Positions 1 through 10,356 of a DNA stretch of 64,000 bases are shown here, one piece after another. Position numbers and translations under genes: made by a program. The stretch lies in NCBI GenBank assembly GCA_013397455.1, contig VYZB01000210.1:101644-165643 (forward strand), in the 5' to 3' direction. A model generated the notes under the pieces. It searched no databases and was not told where the DNA came from. It saw only the letters and a list, made by a program, of their open reading frames with translations. Source of the stretch: Crotophaga sulcirostris. Lineage: Eukaryota > Chordata > Aves > Cuculiformes > Crotophagidae. Within the stretch, counting starts at the first letter, position 1; the number at the start of each line of letters is the position of its first letter.

Positions 1-1385
1 TGGAAGATGTGCACTGGAAATTGTGAAAATATTGGTTTATGTTGCCAAACAGGTTTTATCTTCCCTGTGTGTTTGTGAAACATCATTGAAGGCAAGAGTG
101 CTTAATTAAATGCCATTTAGGGCAGGATTTGGACTTGTAAATACCAAGTGGATCCTGGCAATAAAACCAAATCACAGTCATTTCTGAGAACATGGCTGTC
201 CTAAGAAATCTGAGATGGAAAACAGCTCTACCATGTGCTTTAAAAATAAGGAGTAACTCCGTGGCACATATGTATGTAATTTATACCCAGGAACAATTTT
301 ATACTGTCAGAAAAATTAGAGATTGGAAGCACTCATTAAATCAGCTAATCCATCCCTTCCTATCAGCTAGTTCTTTCTGTCACCACAGGATTATTATATA
401 TACTATATTCTTACAGGAAAACTGAAATATCCCAATCCAGCAAGCTACTTAACCAACCAACTGCCTTTAAGCACAGATTAGTCCCATTGGCTTCAATGGA
501 CTATACAGGTGCTTAAAATTAAGTATGCACTTAACTATTTTCCTGAATAAGGACCTGAGTGTTTTTAGAAATCGAAAATTTCTCTTGATAGACAATTTCC
601 TAGTCTAACATGTCTTGAAATAACTATTTTCTCCCCCAGTTTCTCCTAATACTCCTGTTTCTAATGCCTGCTAAATTATCTTGTTTTCTCAATCATGGTG
701 CCCATACCACCCTGAATTTTTCCTTTGCGTGAACACAGATACGGTCTTCGCACAGATGTAGATGATTACATCTTCTGACACCATTGGCCAGGCAAAATAT
801 ATTACATATATTTAAAAATAAATAGAGTGTGTATAAAATAGAATATAATGTTAACTATAAATGTAATAGTTACATTGGTTACATTAGTTACATTATAGTT
901 ACAATAGTTACATTATAGTTACAATAGTTACAATAGTTACATTATATGGATGGTTATATGAAAATGTGTTATGTATAATTGTTACTAATGCTTTTCCCTT
1001 ATATCTATCTTGCTTTTTACGATTCAGCCTAATTAGCTCTCTCTTATGCAGTGTCTCCGCTTTTAAGTAATGGGTTGGTAAAAAACACCAAAAAACAATA
1101 CGGTAAAATTAATGAAATTCAGTTACCATAAAAGTCATAATTTGGTGACAGTAGCCAGGCCATTGATTTAGAGTGTCCTTAGGCCAAATAGCACCCTTGG
1201 TGGATATGGGACAACCAACAGTCATTTTTCAGGATTTTCTATTATAAGCCCCTAAGTCTCTAGGCATTTCTCTCCTTTGCTATTAATTATGTGGCTAGAA
1301 AGAGTAAGAAGCTCTCTAAAAAGGAATTTGGACTTATATCACCAGCAAGATGCTTTTTTTCCCCCTTCTTTTATCTTTGGTTTAG
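1..1385 (+). other. CLIC5: last intron of CLIC5 (3' part only)
   Basis: This is AT-rich non-coding sequence ending in a strong splice acceptor. A pyrimidine-rich run from about 1352 to 1381 precedes the final TTTAG at 1381-1385, and the coding frame opens directly after the AG. The intron begins outside the window. Apart from the GTTACA-type minisatellite at 869-946, I see no repeat or gene in it. Short open frames here, such as one at 192-425, have no recognisable domain and are best ignored. Confidence 0.85.
869..946 (+). repeat. mixed 9/11-bp GTTACA minisatellite
   Basis: Eight head-to-tail units all begin GTTACAWT. The first two are 9 bp (GTTACATTG, GTTACATTA). They are followed by 11-, 9-, 11-, 9-, 9- and 11-bp units, where the 11-mer is GTTACATTATA and the 9-mer is GTTACAATA. 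The array lies in the last intron of CLIC5, about 440 bp before the acceptor. Confidence 0.9.
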
Positions 1386-1553
1386 ATTGTTGCAAAGAAA
1401 TACCGCAACTTTGAGTTCCCGACAGAGATGACAGGGCTGTGGCGGTACCTGAAGAATGCGTACGCCAGGGATGAATTCACCAACACCTGTGCAGCAGACA
1501 AAGAAATTGAGCAAGCCTACGCAGACGTTGCCAAGAGGCTCAGCAAGTCCTAA
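1386..1553 (+). CDS. CLIC5: chloride intracellular channel protein 5, terminal coding exon (partial gene)
   Basis: CLIC proteins have a GST-like fold and exist in soluble and membrane-associated forms. CLIC5 is tied to the cortical actin cytoskeleton and ezrin in microvilli, podocytes and hair-cell stereocilia. This exon encodes 55 residues and a TAA stop at 1551-1553. It starts in phase 0 directly after the acceptor AG with [12 protein letters not shown] and continues through [20 protein letters not shown], then TCAAD, to DVAKRLSKS. This is the C-terminal end of the all-helical GST-C domain. The AKKYR segment corresponds to the nuclear-localisation motif described in CLIC4. The choice among paralogues rests on [20 protein letters not shown] and the RLSxS ending, which fit CLIC5. 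CLIC4 ends RLTK and has TCPSD, and CLIC6 ends RMK. These comparisons are from memory. Upstream exons lie left of the window. No frameshift or internal stop is present, so the exon looks functional. Confidence 0.93.
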   Translation: MVAKKYRNFEFPTEMTGLWRYLKNAYARDEFTNTCAADKEIEQAYADVAKRLSKS

Positions 1554-2918
1554 CTGACCTCAGTGGTGGCTCAGTATCCCCTTTTACAGACTCTTCTCCT
1601 TGTTGCCTTAAGATATACTTTTATCATTGTGCTATCTGGTTGGCATCCCTATGACTTCACCTGTTCAAGTGTATTGGTCAGGGACAAATCTGCTTCTCCC
1701 TGGAGAAAACAGAAGGCAGCTCTAGTGTTGGGAGGTGGAGACCCTTTGAAATCTGAACCTAAGATCTGACTCAACTAGTATTATTCATAACCAGTATTGG
1801 AGATGAGTCTACTTTACTACTTTCCTGTTTTATGTTGGGGGTATATCACCACCTGTATTCTGTGGAGTTTTAAAAATAGGAAATTAGCTGAAATTTCAAG
1901 TAAGAAAATTAGGAACACATAGAACTGGTTCTTCTGTAGGCTATTTCAAGGATACATTTTCCCCCTGTGCTATTGAGATCCTTGAGGCTGGAGCAAAATA
2001 GGAGAGACAGAGGGGAAAAAAAAACAAACGAGTTTGACTCTAAAGAAGAAATTATCTTAGTTAGATTGTAAAAAACTCTTCGAATGCAGGCCCAAGAGTC
2101 GATAGGGTATTTATTTTTAACTTGGCACAAGAGAGGAAAACCTGAGTGAATATGTCAGACTTGCAGACACTACGTTGCATAAAATTTGCATGATGCTGTT
2201 GGATCTGAGTACCTAAAGAATGAATGAGCAATTGAGCAGGCAGCACTTGGAAGAGTGGGGCTTGTGCCAAAATGCCCAGTGGATCTGCTAGTCGGTAGAG
2301 ACAAATAGAGTAGCAATAGTGGGGGCAGCATATTGACTCCAGTGACTACGGAGGGAATTGGCACAGCTAACTAAACCACGTAGGATATTGTCTTCTTGAC
2401 TGTACAGTTGCCAGTTCCTTTATAACTGCTATCTTGGGAAACTTAGATAGGCAGGAGAAAACTGTCACTGCACAGAATTCCAGGCAGGGGAAGCTTTTTC
2501 TTTGCGTTGGGCTCCAGAAGGGTCACTTTCAAGCACTCGTCATCTCACCCCAGGAGAAGTTTTCTTTGAGACCCTCAAAGAGGGCAGGCTAAAAAAGAAA
2601 GAAGAACACTTCCAGCCAGAAGTTGGGCAAGTATGCTAGCAGAAATCCTTGGGTGATGCCTTAGTCCCACTCCTCCAGGGTTTACCAATACAGGTTACGC
2701 AATATTGAATGAGGATTGTTTTCTAAAACTGATTGGTTTGTTCTGTCTGTAGCATCTGCGTGACACAACCTGCTTTATAGTAGTGATTATTTGCACCTTA
2801 CTGTAGCAAATTCAGAATGAAAGCTCTTTTGCATGGAACACATGCCCTGATATGTATAACAGTGCACATAGCTCTTGATTTTCAGTTTGGGGGGACTTAT
2901 TGTTGTTTTCAAAGATAA

Positions 2919-2924
2919 AATAAA
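2919..2924 (+). promoter_or_regulatory. candidate polyadenylation signal (proximal)
   Basis: This is the first AATAAA after the CLIC5 stop, about 1.37 kb downstream. A GT-rich stretch (GATGTGG, then TTCTGGTC) lies 15-40 bp further on, as expected downstream of a cleavage site. Use is inferred. Confidence 0.45.
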
Positions 2925-3517
2925 GCTGAGCTGTGACCCGATGTGGCTCCCCTTCTGGTCAGAGCTGCTATGGCTGCGCCGGTTTGAAGGGAACCCCATC
3001 CTGGTGAACTGTGACCAAGGGGAATCTTAGAGCAGGCTTGTTTGCAGCCAGAGAGCTGGAGGACAGGAGATGGCATTGAAAGCCAACCTCTGCTGCCTGA
3101 TGCTGATGACAATATGAAACCATCCCATTGCTTTGGTGGGTTTATTCCACTTTTCACTCTAACCCAGCTGGGAACAGAATGTTGCCCGTTGACTGTGAAG
3201 ATAGTTTGTGGTTGGCTATTGTTTCATATGCAATGGGCAATTTGTTCTGAACTTTCCAAAACCTTGGAAAAAAATTCATGAGCTCCCAAATCTTCCCCTA
3301 GAATGGGCTATTTTAACAATGGCTAGACTGGAGGGCAAAGGCTCGCAGTCTTTAAAATATTGCTGCAAAATCAGCTGGCTCATAGAACACTAATAGCAGC
3401 CAGAAAAATCTAACGAGATTAGAAGTGTCTGTGCAAGCACATGTGGCTTGTTAAAAACATTTCTTCGTGAGATTGGATTTATTTGTGATTTTTTTTTTTA
3501 AAAAAGTTAAGTCATGT

Positions 3518-3538
3518 ATTTATTTATTTATTTTTATT
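3518..3538 (+). promoter_or_regulatory. AU-rich element (overlapping ATTTA pentamers)
   Basis: Three overlapping ATTTA pentamers (3518-3522, 3522-3526, 3526-3530) are followed by a T-rich extension, the layout of a class II AU-rich element. It matters for mRNA stability only if the CLIC5 transcript extends past the 2919 signal. It could equally be a plain (TTTA)n microsatellite. Confidence 0.4.
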
Positions 3539-4304
3539 GACTCAGTCATTTCTGTCTGTCTTCCTGTTTTTGTTTTCACTCAGCATGCTGGTCAAGACGG
3601 CTCTGTCTGTTTAGAAAAATGTTGTTAGGAATGCTCAGCAAGTTCACTTCTAGTGAAAAGTCTCCTGGGTGGCTGGTTTTTTACTTTCAGTACGATTTGG
3701 TTAGGAGTCTGCCGATCAACAGAACCTACATTTTTCTCAGTTTTCTTTTTCCAGGTTTGTCCTTCAATTAGTGGCTTTGCTTAATTACACTTGCAGCGAG
3801 TCTTTGAATGAAGATGCAGAAGCAGATGCAGATTCTCAGTCTATGCTCATTATATTTAGCTCCTTAAAGAAGATTGTCCTGTAATGCAGCAGATCTCAGG
3901 CAGGGTAAGTGAACCAGTTGAGGGTCCACCATGATTTCTTCCACCTCTGTAAATCTTCATCAGTTTTCTGAATCCCGGGATCCTAAAATATTCTAGTAAG
4001 TGTTACTTTAGTTTTACTAGAAGAGGGTCAAAACATAGTTGCTTTAAATTTGACTTTAAATTTCATCTTTTTTTTTTAAAAAAAATATGTTTAAAAATGA
4101 TTTGGCTTGTACAAGAAAGAAAATAAGCTGTTAATGCAATAATCTTTTTCTAAGATGATTTGCATTGCTCTTATTAAAATATTTTTATGATTTCATTTTC
4201 ATAAAATCTGAAAAACCCCTAGGTACCTTCCTTCTAATTAACAATAGAAAAATCCCTAAATATCTCAATTTTTCATTTTTCTAACAACACCCCCAAAACA
4301 TCTC

Positions 4305-4310
4305 AATAAA
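4305..4310 (+). promoter_or_regulatory. candidate polyadenylation signal (distal)
   Basis: AATAAA is followed by TGTATTGATGG, a plausible U/GU-rich downstream element. It would be a distal CLIC5 end about 2.75 kb after the stop. Inferred only. Confidence 0.35.
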
Positions 4311-4330
4311 ATGTATTGATGGATATGAGA

Positions 4331-6505
4331 AAGAATAAGAAGAAAATGAAACAGTTTTCAGCTTGTGTGCCTATTCTGTCTGAATTCAAATCTCACTATG
4401 CATTCTGACTTTGCATTTTACTCATAGCTCTATTATAGGCTGATCCAAGATTACGGACAGGTTCAAATATTTCCTGACCTTTGTCTGGGTTTGAAATCCA
4501 AGCTCATGTTTTCAGATTTCTAACTTTTGCTCACCTTTGTGCTTTTTGGCTTTAGACATAGTCAGAAGCAGGAAACACTGGAAATCCTACACAGAGAAGT
4601 GTTTTGCAAAGGTTTTTGAGCTCAGTTCTCAAGATTCAGGATCCATCACCAGTGAGACTTTAAAGGGCTCCAGACTTCTTTAAGCAGAGTGTTTTTGGTG
4701 ACCTTCTATTGTATTTAGTATTATAAGTAATAAATATTAATCACACAGGATCATATATCTACATTGGCAAGGCAGCATTTCTGAAAAGAATCTAAGTGAC
4801 AAGACAGACATTGAAGATTTACAATAACTTTGTTCGTAAATTGTTTGCAAGATGTAAAGAAAGACATAGTGCAGAGGGGGAAGAAGCCAACAATGTGGAT
4901 TTAATCATCTGCATTTCAGAAATGCAGACCAAATGTCTGTAAAGATGTCCATTTCATCCAAACATTTCTTAGATATTTATTTCAAAGCTCCCTGTTCTGT
5001 CAATCCAACACTCCATTCATATTAGAACTAATATTGATTTTTCTTCTATTAGCAGGGGTATGGGAGTGCTAGAGGATCCCATACAGTTATTACTCTTATT
5101 TTCTGTTAGACTGTTCGAATTGCCAAGAGGTCATCTTGCTGTACAGATAGGACTAAACAAGTATCTGTTTCAAGATTATTTATCCGAGGGCTTCTGATAA
5201 ACATTTTTTTCCAGTAGAAAGAATCCTATAATGATATTGCTTTATCAGGTCTAGCGTGGAATATAGAGCTACAGGTTACTCCTAAGTTTGCATAACTTGA
5301 AAAGCCACTGCCATGGAGGAATGGCAGTCTATATCACAGAGAAAATAAACAACTTTACTTTCTACAAGTTCGGCTGAATTGCACATAGCACCTTTTTTTT
5401 AAAAAAATATTTTACCTTAACCTCCAGCCACCTTTCCTCCTCTTTAATTCCTACTCAGAGTCAACTCCAAGTCAGCCATAACCATCCTGCCATTTCCTCA
5501 GTGCTAAGTAGCAGGGTGTTCATGAATGGGCACACAGGGAAGTGTTTTATCTATCTTGTTTTATCTGTCTTAAGGTATTACAAAAATGTAGGCAGTGGAA
5601 ATCCAATTTACGCCCCAGAAGCACACTGACAGATTCACTTTTTTGAAATGAATTAGTGTTTTAAAGAAAAAAATAACCCCAAAGTCTTGTGTCCTCCTTC
5701 ATGTTTATTCTTTTAAACATCAGAATTTTTGCTTTTGTTTATTATTCTGCTAGATATATTCATTATTGCCTAATGGCTTTTGATATTAAGAAATATTTTT
5801 TCCAGTAAGATTTTGCCTTTCTGCTGGATCTTTCATCTCCTCATTAATTTTGGTGTGCAATGACCTAATAATTCCAGAGAAGGCAGGAAAGCTGTGAGGC
5901 TTATACTCGCTGAGAAGTTGAAGGAGGTAATGATTTTTTTGGATAAAACAGTATTAAAAGTATTTTTTTTAAAGTGTGTCTGTGGGCTACTTTAACCAAG
6001 AGTGATAAACTGGTTAGCCTGGACTGTGATTTTCAGCACAGGCCTGAGCAAGCCAACATGGTTAAGGTGGCTTTGCCTAGGGATTTCCCCAGGATACATG
6101 GAGGTGTTCCCTCTGACTCACAAAATTTCCCATTTTCTTGGACAGGAGGGATCTGATGGTTTGTATTTGCACTGAACTATGTCAGGCCACTAGCTTAGTG
6201 CTAGGCAGTGAAAAAAGGGGTCCGTTCTCCTTCTCTTTCTTTGTAGCTCACATGCAGGGAAAGCAGAAAGCATTGATCTGTATTATTTCCTTGCCCCACA
6301 TCTGGAGCAACACTCTTAGGACAGCACAGAAACCCCAGGTGTTCGAAACCTGATCATTCCATGTTCCAACATGTGACATAAAGGTCTGAAGAGCCCCAGG
6401 TAACTCCTCGCAGCAGCACAGAGCTGAGCAGCATCTCAGAGATGGCAGCAATCATGTTATTCCCCTGTTGCCCCAAATCATTCCCCTTTCACCATTTACT
6501 GGAAA
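4331..6505. other. non-coding, no recognised gene
   Basis: This is AT-rich single-copy-looking sequence downstream of CLIC5. It contains two T-tract/A-tract junctions (5393-5407 and 5963-5973) and a further AATAAA near 4728. I recognise no exon, transposon or structured RNA. Confidence 0.6.
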
Positions 6506-6666
6506 GATCACAGTATCACAGTATCACAGTATTACAAGGTTGGAAAGGACCTCTGAGATCATCGAGTCCAACCTATAACCCAACACTAACACCAACTCAT
6601 CATCTAAACCATGGCACTGAGTGCCTCATCCAATCTTCTCTTAAACACCTCCAGGGTTGGCGACTA
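6506..6666 (-). mobile_element. CR1 LINE 3' end, 5'-truncated
   Basis: The fragment opens with a tail of ATCACAGT-type octamers, then AAGGTTGGAAAGGACCTC, GAGATCATCGAGTCCAACC and CACCTCCAGGG. This is the reverse complement of the avian CR1 3'UTR, so the LINE reads on the minus strand with its 3' end at the left. Homology stops near 6666. The severe 5' truncation is typical of CR1. It is nearly identical to the copies at 14.6 and 21.3 kb. Confidence 0.93.
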
Positions 6667-7651
6667 AACTAAAACTGAAAATACTCCACACGATGCCCCT
6701 GAATGTGGCATATTTTGGCCTGTGCTCATCAACAAACCAGCTCTGAATTATGACATTGTCACAGCCCAGCACGTTGCGCCTCTGCTACCAAACGGACACC
6801 CCATTTCCCGTTGGAGTGTCAGTGCTTGGGTAGGAAATGTTGAAGCTGCTCAGCCAGTCATGATGCAAAAGTGATGAAAAGCGTCAGTGCCACCTTTTCT
6901 CCAGACCAGCTCTCTAGTTGAATTGTGTTAGCAGCTCAGCTGGGGCCATGATCTAACACTAATGAGCATTTCTAGCTTGCAGCATGTGAATAGAGACTAC
7001 TCATGTGTTTAATGTTAAACATGTGCTTGCCTGCCTGCCTGGATAAGGGCCTAAAAGTCATGACAGAAAAGCCTGTATTAATGAAGAGCATTATTATTCT
7101 CTTTCCTTTGAAAGCCAGTGGCAGAATTCCCAGTGGGGGAATTCCCAATAGGAATTCCCAGTAGAGCCCAAGGCTACATAAGCATGAAGATATTTTGAGT
7201 GTGAAGATGTCCTTAGAGAACAGACAACACTCAAGGAGAAAAGAAAGCAGCAGTGATATAAGGAGTCTTTCTACCAAAGCAAGGCAGGGGACCCAGCCCT
7301 GTTGTGGTGGTAACTGGAGGGGCACCACCAGGCACTGTCAGGCTGTGTTCTGGTTTATCATGAGGGGGTTCAGAGCAGAGCTGGGACCAGACCATGCTGG
7401 CAGAGTAATGCCAAGGCATGTTCTGCTGTTATCTCCAACCACACTCCCCATGGTGGTATCCCACAGTATAACCATGCCTCCATTGTGTCTGCCTCACTTT
7501 TATTATGAAATGGCTTGTCTAAAGAAAACTAAGGAGGGTGGGGATTTTTTTTTTATATGTATATACATGGAGTAAAAACAATCCAAATATGCTTTAATGG
7601 TTCTCAACATGATACTGTCAATTCTCACCACAGGGTGGAATTTGTTGGTGG

Positions 7652-7675
7652 AAATTAAATTAAATTAAATTAAAA
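7652..7675. repeat. (AAATT)n microsatellite
   Basis: Nearly five uninterrupted AAATT units run from 7652, bounded by GG on the left and AACAG on the right. Confidence 0.9.
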
Positions 7676-9330
7676 CAGAAAAGCTTGGCTATGGCTAATG
7701 GGTACTACTGGGAGTCCTAAAAGCAGTTTGCAGTGTGGAACTGTAGCAGGAGTGAACATCCTTTAATTCCCAAAATTACACAGGGTCATTTCAGCCTATT
7801 CTGCTGCACTGCTGAGAAGTTGCTCTTTCCCTGTCTCCCTAGGTCTATAAACTCTGAAGAATTTGGGAAATGGCTACAAGCACCACATTAATCTTATTTT
7901 TTTTCACTCCCCCCCCCATCATTAAATTAACTACTTTAGTTTGGAAGTAAGCACTAAGTAAATAGAATTTTCAAACAGCGAATTTCTTTGCTTTTTCATT
8001 AAGGAAGTTTTTGAGAGCTTCCAGGAAATGAGAGGTTACCCCCAGCTTTAGGAATAAGCTGTGGTTTAAAATATATAGAGAAGAGTGATTCTTATTAAAT
8101 AATTTAAGCAAGAAGATTGCAGTATATTAAGGAGCATGCTTAGGACCAAATGAACAGAATACTCCAGAAGTTGCAATAGGGGCTTAAGATTCAGTTCCAG
8201 TCTTCATTCTTTTGGGATTTCTATTATTGATTGTACAATAGAGAAACTATATATATATTTACTTCATTTAACTGTGTTAATTAATTCAATAATGCTGTAA
8301 AGCATATTGGGATGAAAGGTAGCATAGAGAGGAACGCTCATACCCTGGAAACAGCACTATTATTATGAAGTCTTTGATTTTGTTCCCACTGGAATAAGCA
8401 AGAGCTGCACCATTTAGTTGTGTAGAAGCAAGATCTCAGCTTCACAGATCCAGATAGTTTGGCAGTCTCTGTGGAGCGTGGGGTAATTTGCTCTTTAGCC
8501 ATCTGAGTCTTGTGGTGGGCACAACGCGTTTCGGAAGGCGTCCAGGACCATCCTTGGGGGAACAGATAGCTCTGCTTGTGAAGGACCACAGTGAATCCCC
8601 TGCTGTTATAAAATGAGATTAAGCCATCATGAGATGTGGACTGGCTAACCCCGAACCAGACACGTTTGCCTGCAGCGCAGCAGCTAAATTGGTCTGACAT
8701 CAGGAACCGCAGCGTAAGGCCTCGGCCTCCAAAGTGAGTCAAAGCAGCATCTTTGTCACCAGTCATCTTCTATTTATAATGACACAGATCTATTTTATAA
8801 TCACGGGGAGGCACAACAGGAGTGTGCTTTGTTCTGCCTAAATCGCATTTCTCGTGCGGATGCGTTTAAACCCAGCCTTTGGCCCGGTGCCGCACACCAC
8901 ACACACCCAAGGCGGGCGATTCTGGCACAACAATGCACACCCTGTCGTGCTTGAATGCTCAAAGGCTCCTGCGCTGAAGCAATAAACTCCTGCTAAATGG
9001 CTTAAAAATGTTCCCTTAAATGTGCTGAGCTGCCACACTGCCTTGCTTCTCATTTCCAATGTGAGTTTGTTTCTAAACCCCAGGTTTCAAATAGACCAGG
9101 AATATATTGCGTTGTTTAGTGCTGGAAATTACTGGACATTAATAAGCATAAGAAGTTGGGGTGAAAAAACCCAACCCCCAATTCAACCATCTTTCCTAGT
9201 ACAAAACTGACTGCTTATGCATGTAACTGTGGTTTTAGAGGCTGCGAATCAATTCCCAAAAGCTGCTTGGTTTGGTTTCTGGAGAACAGGTCTACAAATC
9301 CTTGTAGTGATGATGACACCCCCTCTTCTT

Positions 9331-9345
9331 CCCCCCCCCCCCCCC
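9331..9345 (+). repeat. poly-C tract (C15)
   Basis: Fifteen consecutive C residues are flanked by a CTTCTT run on the left and T-rich sequence on the right. The whole stretch from 9320 to 9360 is almost entirely pyrimidine on the + strand. Confidence 0.9.
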
Positions 9346-9500
9346 TTTTTTATTTTTTTAAGGGTAAGGGTCCTGCTCTGTTTTGCCTAGAAACTTACGA
9401 TTTAGTGATCAATAGAATTATTTTTGTAGTGTGACGGTTTTCAGTTCTAAAACCTGAAGATCAAAACCAAGTTGCAAAGTGAGATTTGGGCATGAATGGA

Positions 9501-9514
9501 TTTTTTTTTTTTTT
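9501..9514 (+). repeat. poly-T tract
   Basis: A run of 14 T residues. No SINE or retropseudogene body is apparent next to it on either strand. Confidence 0.8.
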
Positions 9515-10235
9515 CCTCAAAACCCTACTTGTTTGCAAATCCTGACTCATTCGGAGCACAATCCTGGTTACTTAGAGGGGAGTCTGAGGCTGAAGGAGAG
9601 TAAGGGGAGCCCACTGTACATTCTACTGTCCTTCCACTGAGAGAGGATATGAGGAACCGGTCTGTAAGTCCTAAGAGGTGTATGGAGAAGTTTTCCATCT
9701 AAGATGTGAAAGCAACCTGTCCCGAGACCTGAATAGCCCTAAAGTGACCCACAGTTGCTTAAAAATTGCAATGACATTACAAAGGAAAATGTATGATAAG
9801 AACGATGACATGATCAGGCCCAGTATCTCTTCAGGGGGTGTTATATAGGCAAAATATATCTCATTTGAAAGGACACTCAAATTTTTAGGTACTGACCTAG
9901 ACACAGGTGCAGGGTTGAATTTTCTCCACCAAAATGTCATTAATCTCAGAAACACCAAATGGCTGTTGGGATTGTCACCACATGATCAGCTGGGGAAAAA
10001 AGAAAAATCAGTAACTCTTAAGGAGAAAGCAGAAATGATCTTTAAACTCAGACCTGGTAAGCTTTAAAGAAAAAAGTCAATTGTTTATAAACAACTGTTT
10101 TATAATAGTTGACAGTGAAAAGTAACTGTGCACCAAGTTACTTTCTTACCATCAGGTAAGAAAGATAGAATAAATCCATTCTCATACTTACTATTTTCAG
10201 TTGAGGCACATCCTCTCTTAATGGGTAATTTTAGA

Positions 10236-10356
10236 TTAGACTGTAAACTTTTGGGTAGGAACTATGTATTTCTTTTCTGTATGTGCAGCTCCTAACACAA
10301 TAGGAGTCTGTTTAGAGCCTTTGTGTGCTGCTCTAACCCTTGTAATATAATAATAG
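10236..10356 (+). mobile_element. ancient L2/CORE-SINE 3' tail
   Basis: The sequence runs TTAGACTGTAAACTTTTGGG, then AGGAACTATG, GTGCAGCTCCTAACACAAT and finally a TAATATAATAATAGG tail. This order (actgtaagctc-ttgggg-caggga, then gcrcctagcaca, then a short AT-rich tail) is the L2-derived 3' end carried by old amniote L2/MIR-type elements. Divergence is high, so it is an old insertion. The subfamily is not resolved. Confidence 0.6.

Larger units (their letters stand above)
1554..4330 (+). other. CLIC5: CLIC5 3' untranslated region and immediate downstream flank
   Basis: The sequence directly follows the CLIC5 stop codon. The first canonical AATAAA is at 2919-2924, which would give a 3'UTR of roughly 1.4 kb. 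A second at 4305-4310 would extend it to about 2.8 kb and bring in the AU-rich element at 3518-3538. Mammalian CLIC5 mRNAs are known to have long 3'UTRs. The true end cannot be fixed without transcript data. Short frames on both strands, for example at 3042-3281 and 2909-3157, show no domain features. Confidence 0.55.
6667..10235. other. intergenic, with CpG-retaining and simple-repeat islands
   Basis: No gene is recognised. It contains triplicated GGAATTCCC-type motifs (7122-7164), an AAATT microsatellite (7652-7675), a CpG-retaining block (8520-8975), a C15 run (9331-9345), a T14 run (9501-9514) and clustered inverted repeats (10081-10164). Open frames up to 142 codons exist (minus strand 8338-8766), but they lack domain features, splice context or a recognised homologue. 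Confidence 0.6.

Noticed and set aside
8338..8766. 142-codon minus-strand open frame as a gene
   Set aside because: No recognised domain, splice signals or homologue. Its stop-free length is explained by the CpG-retaining block and by chance. It is kept only as a regulatory-block observation.
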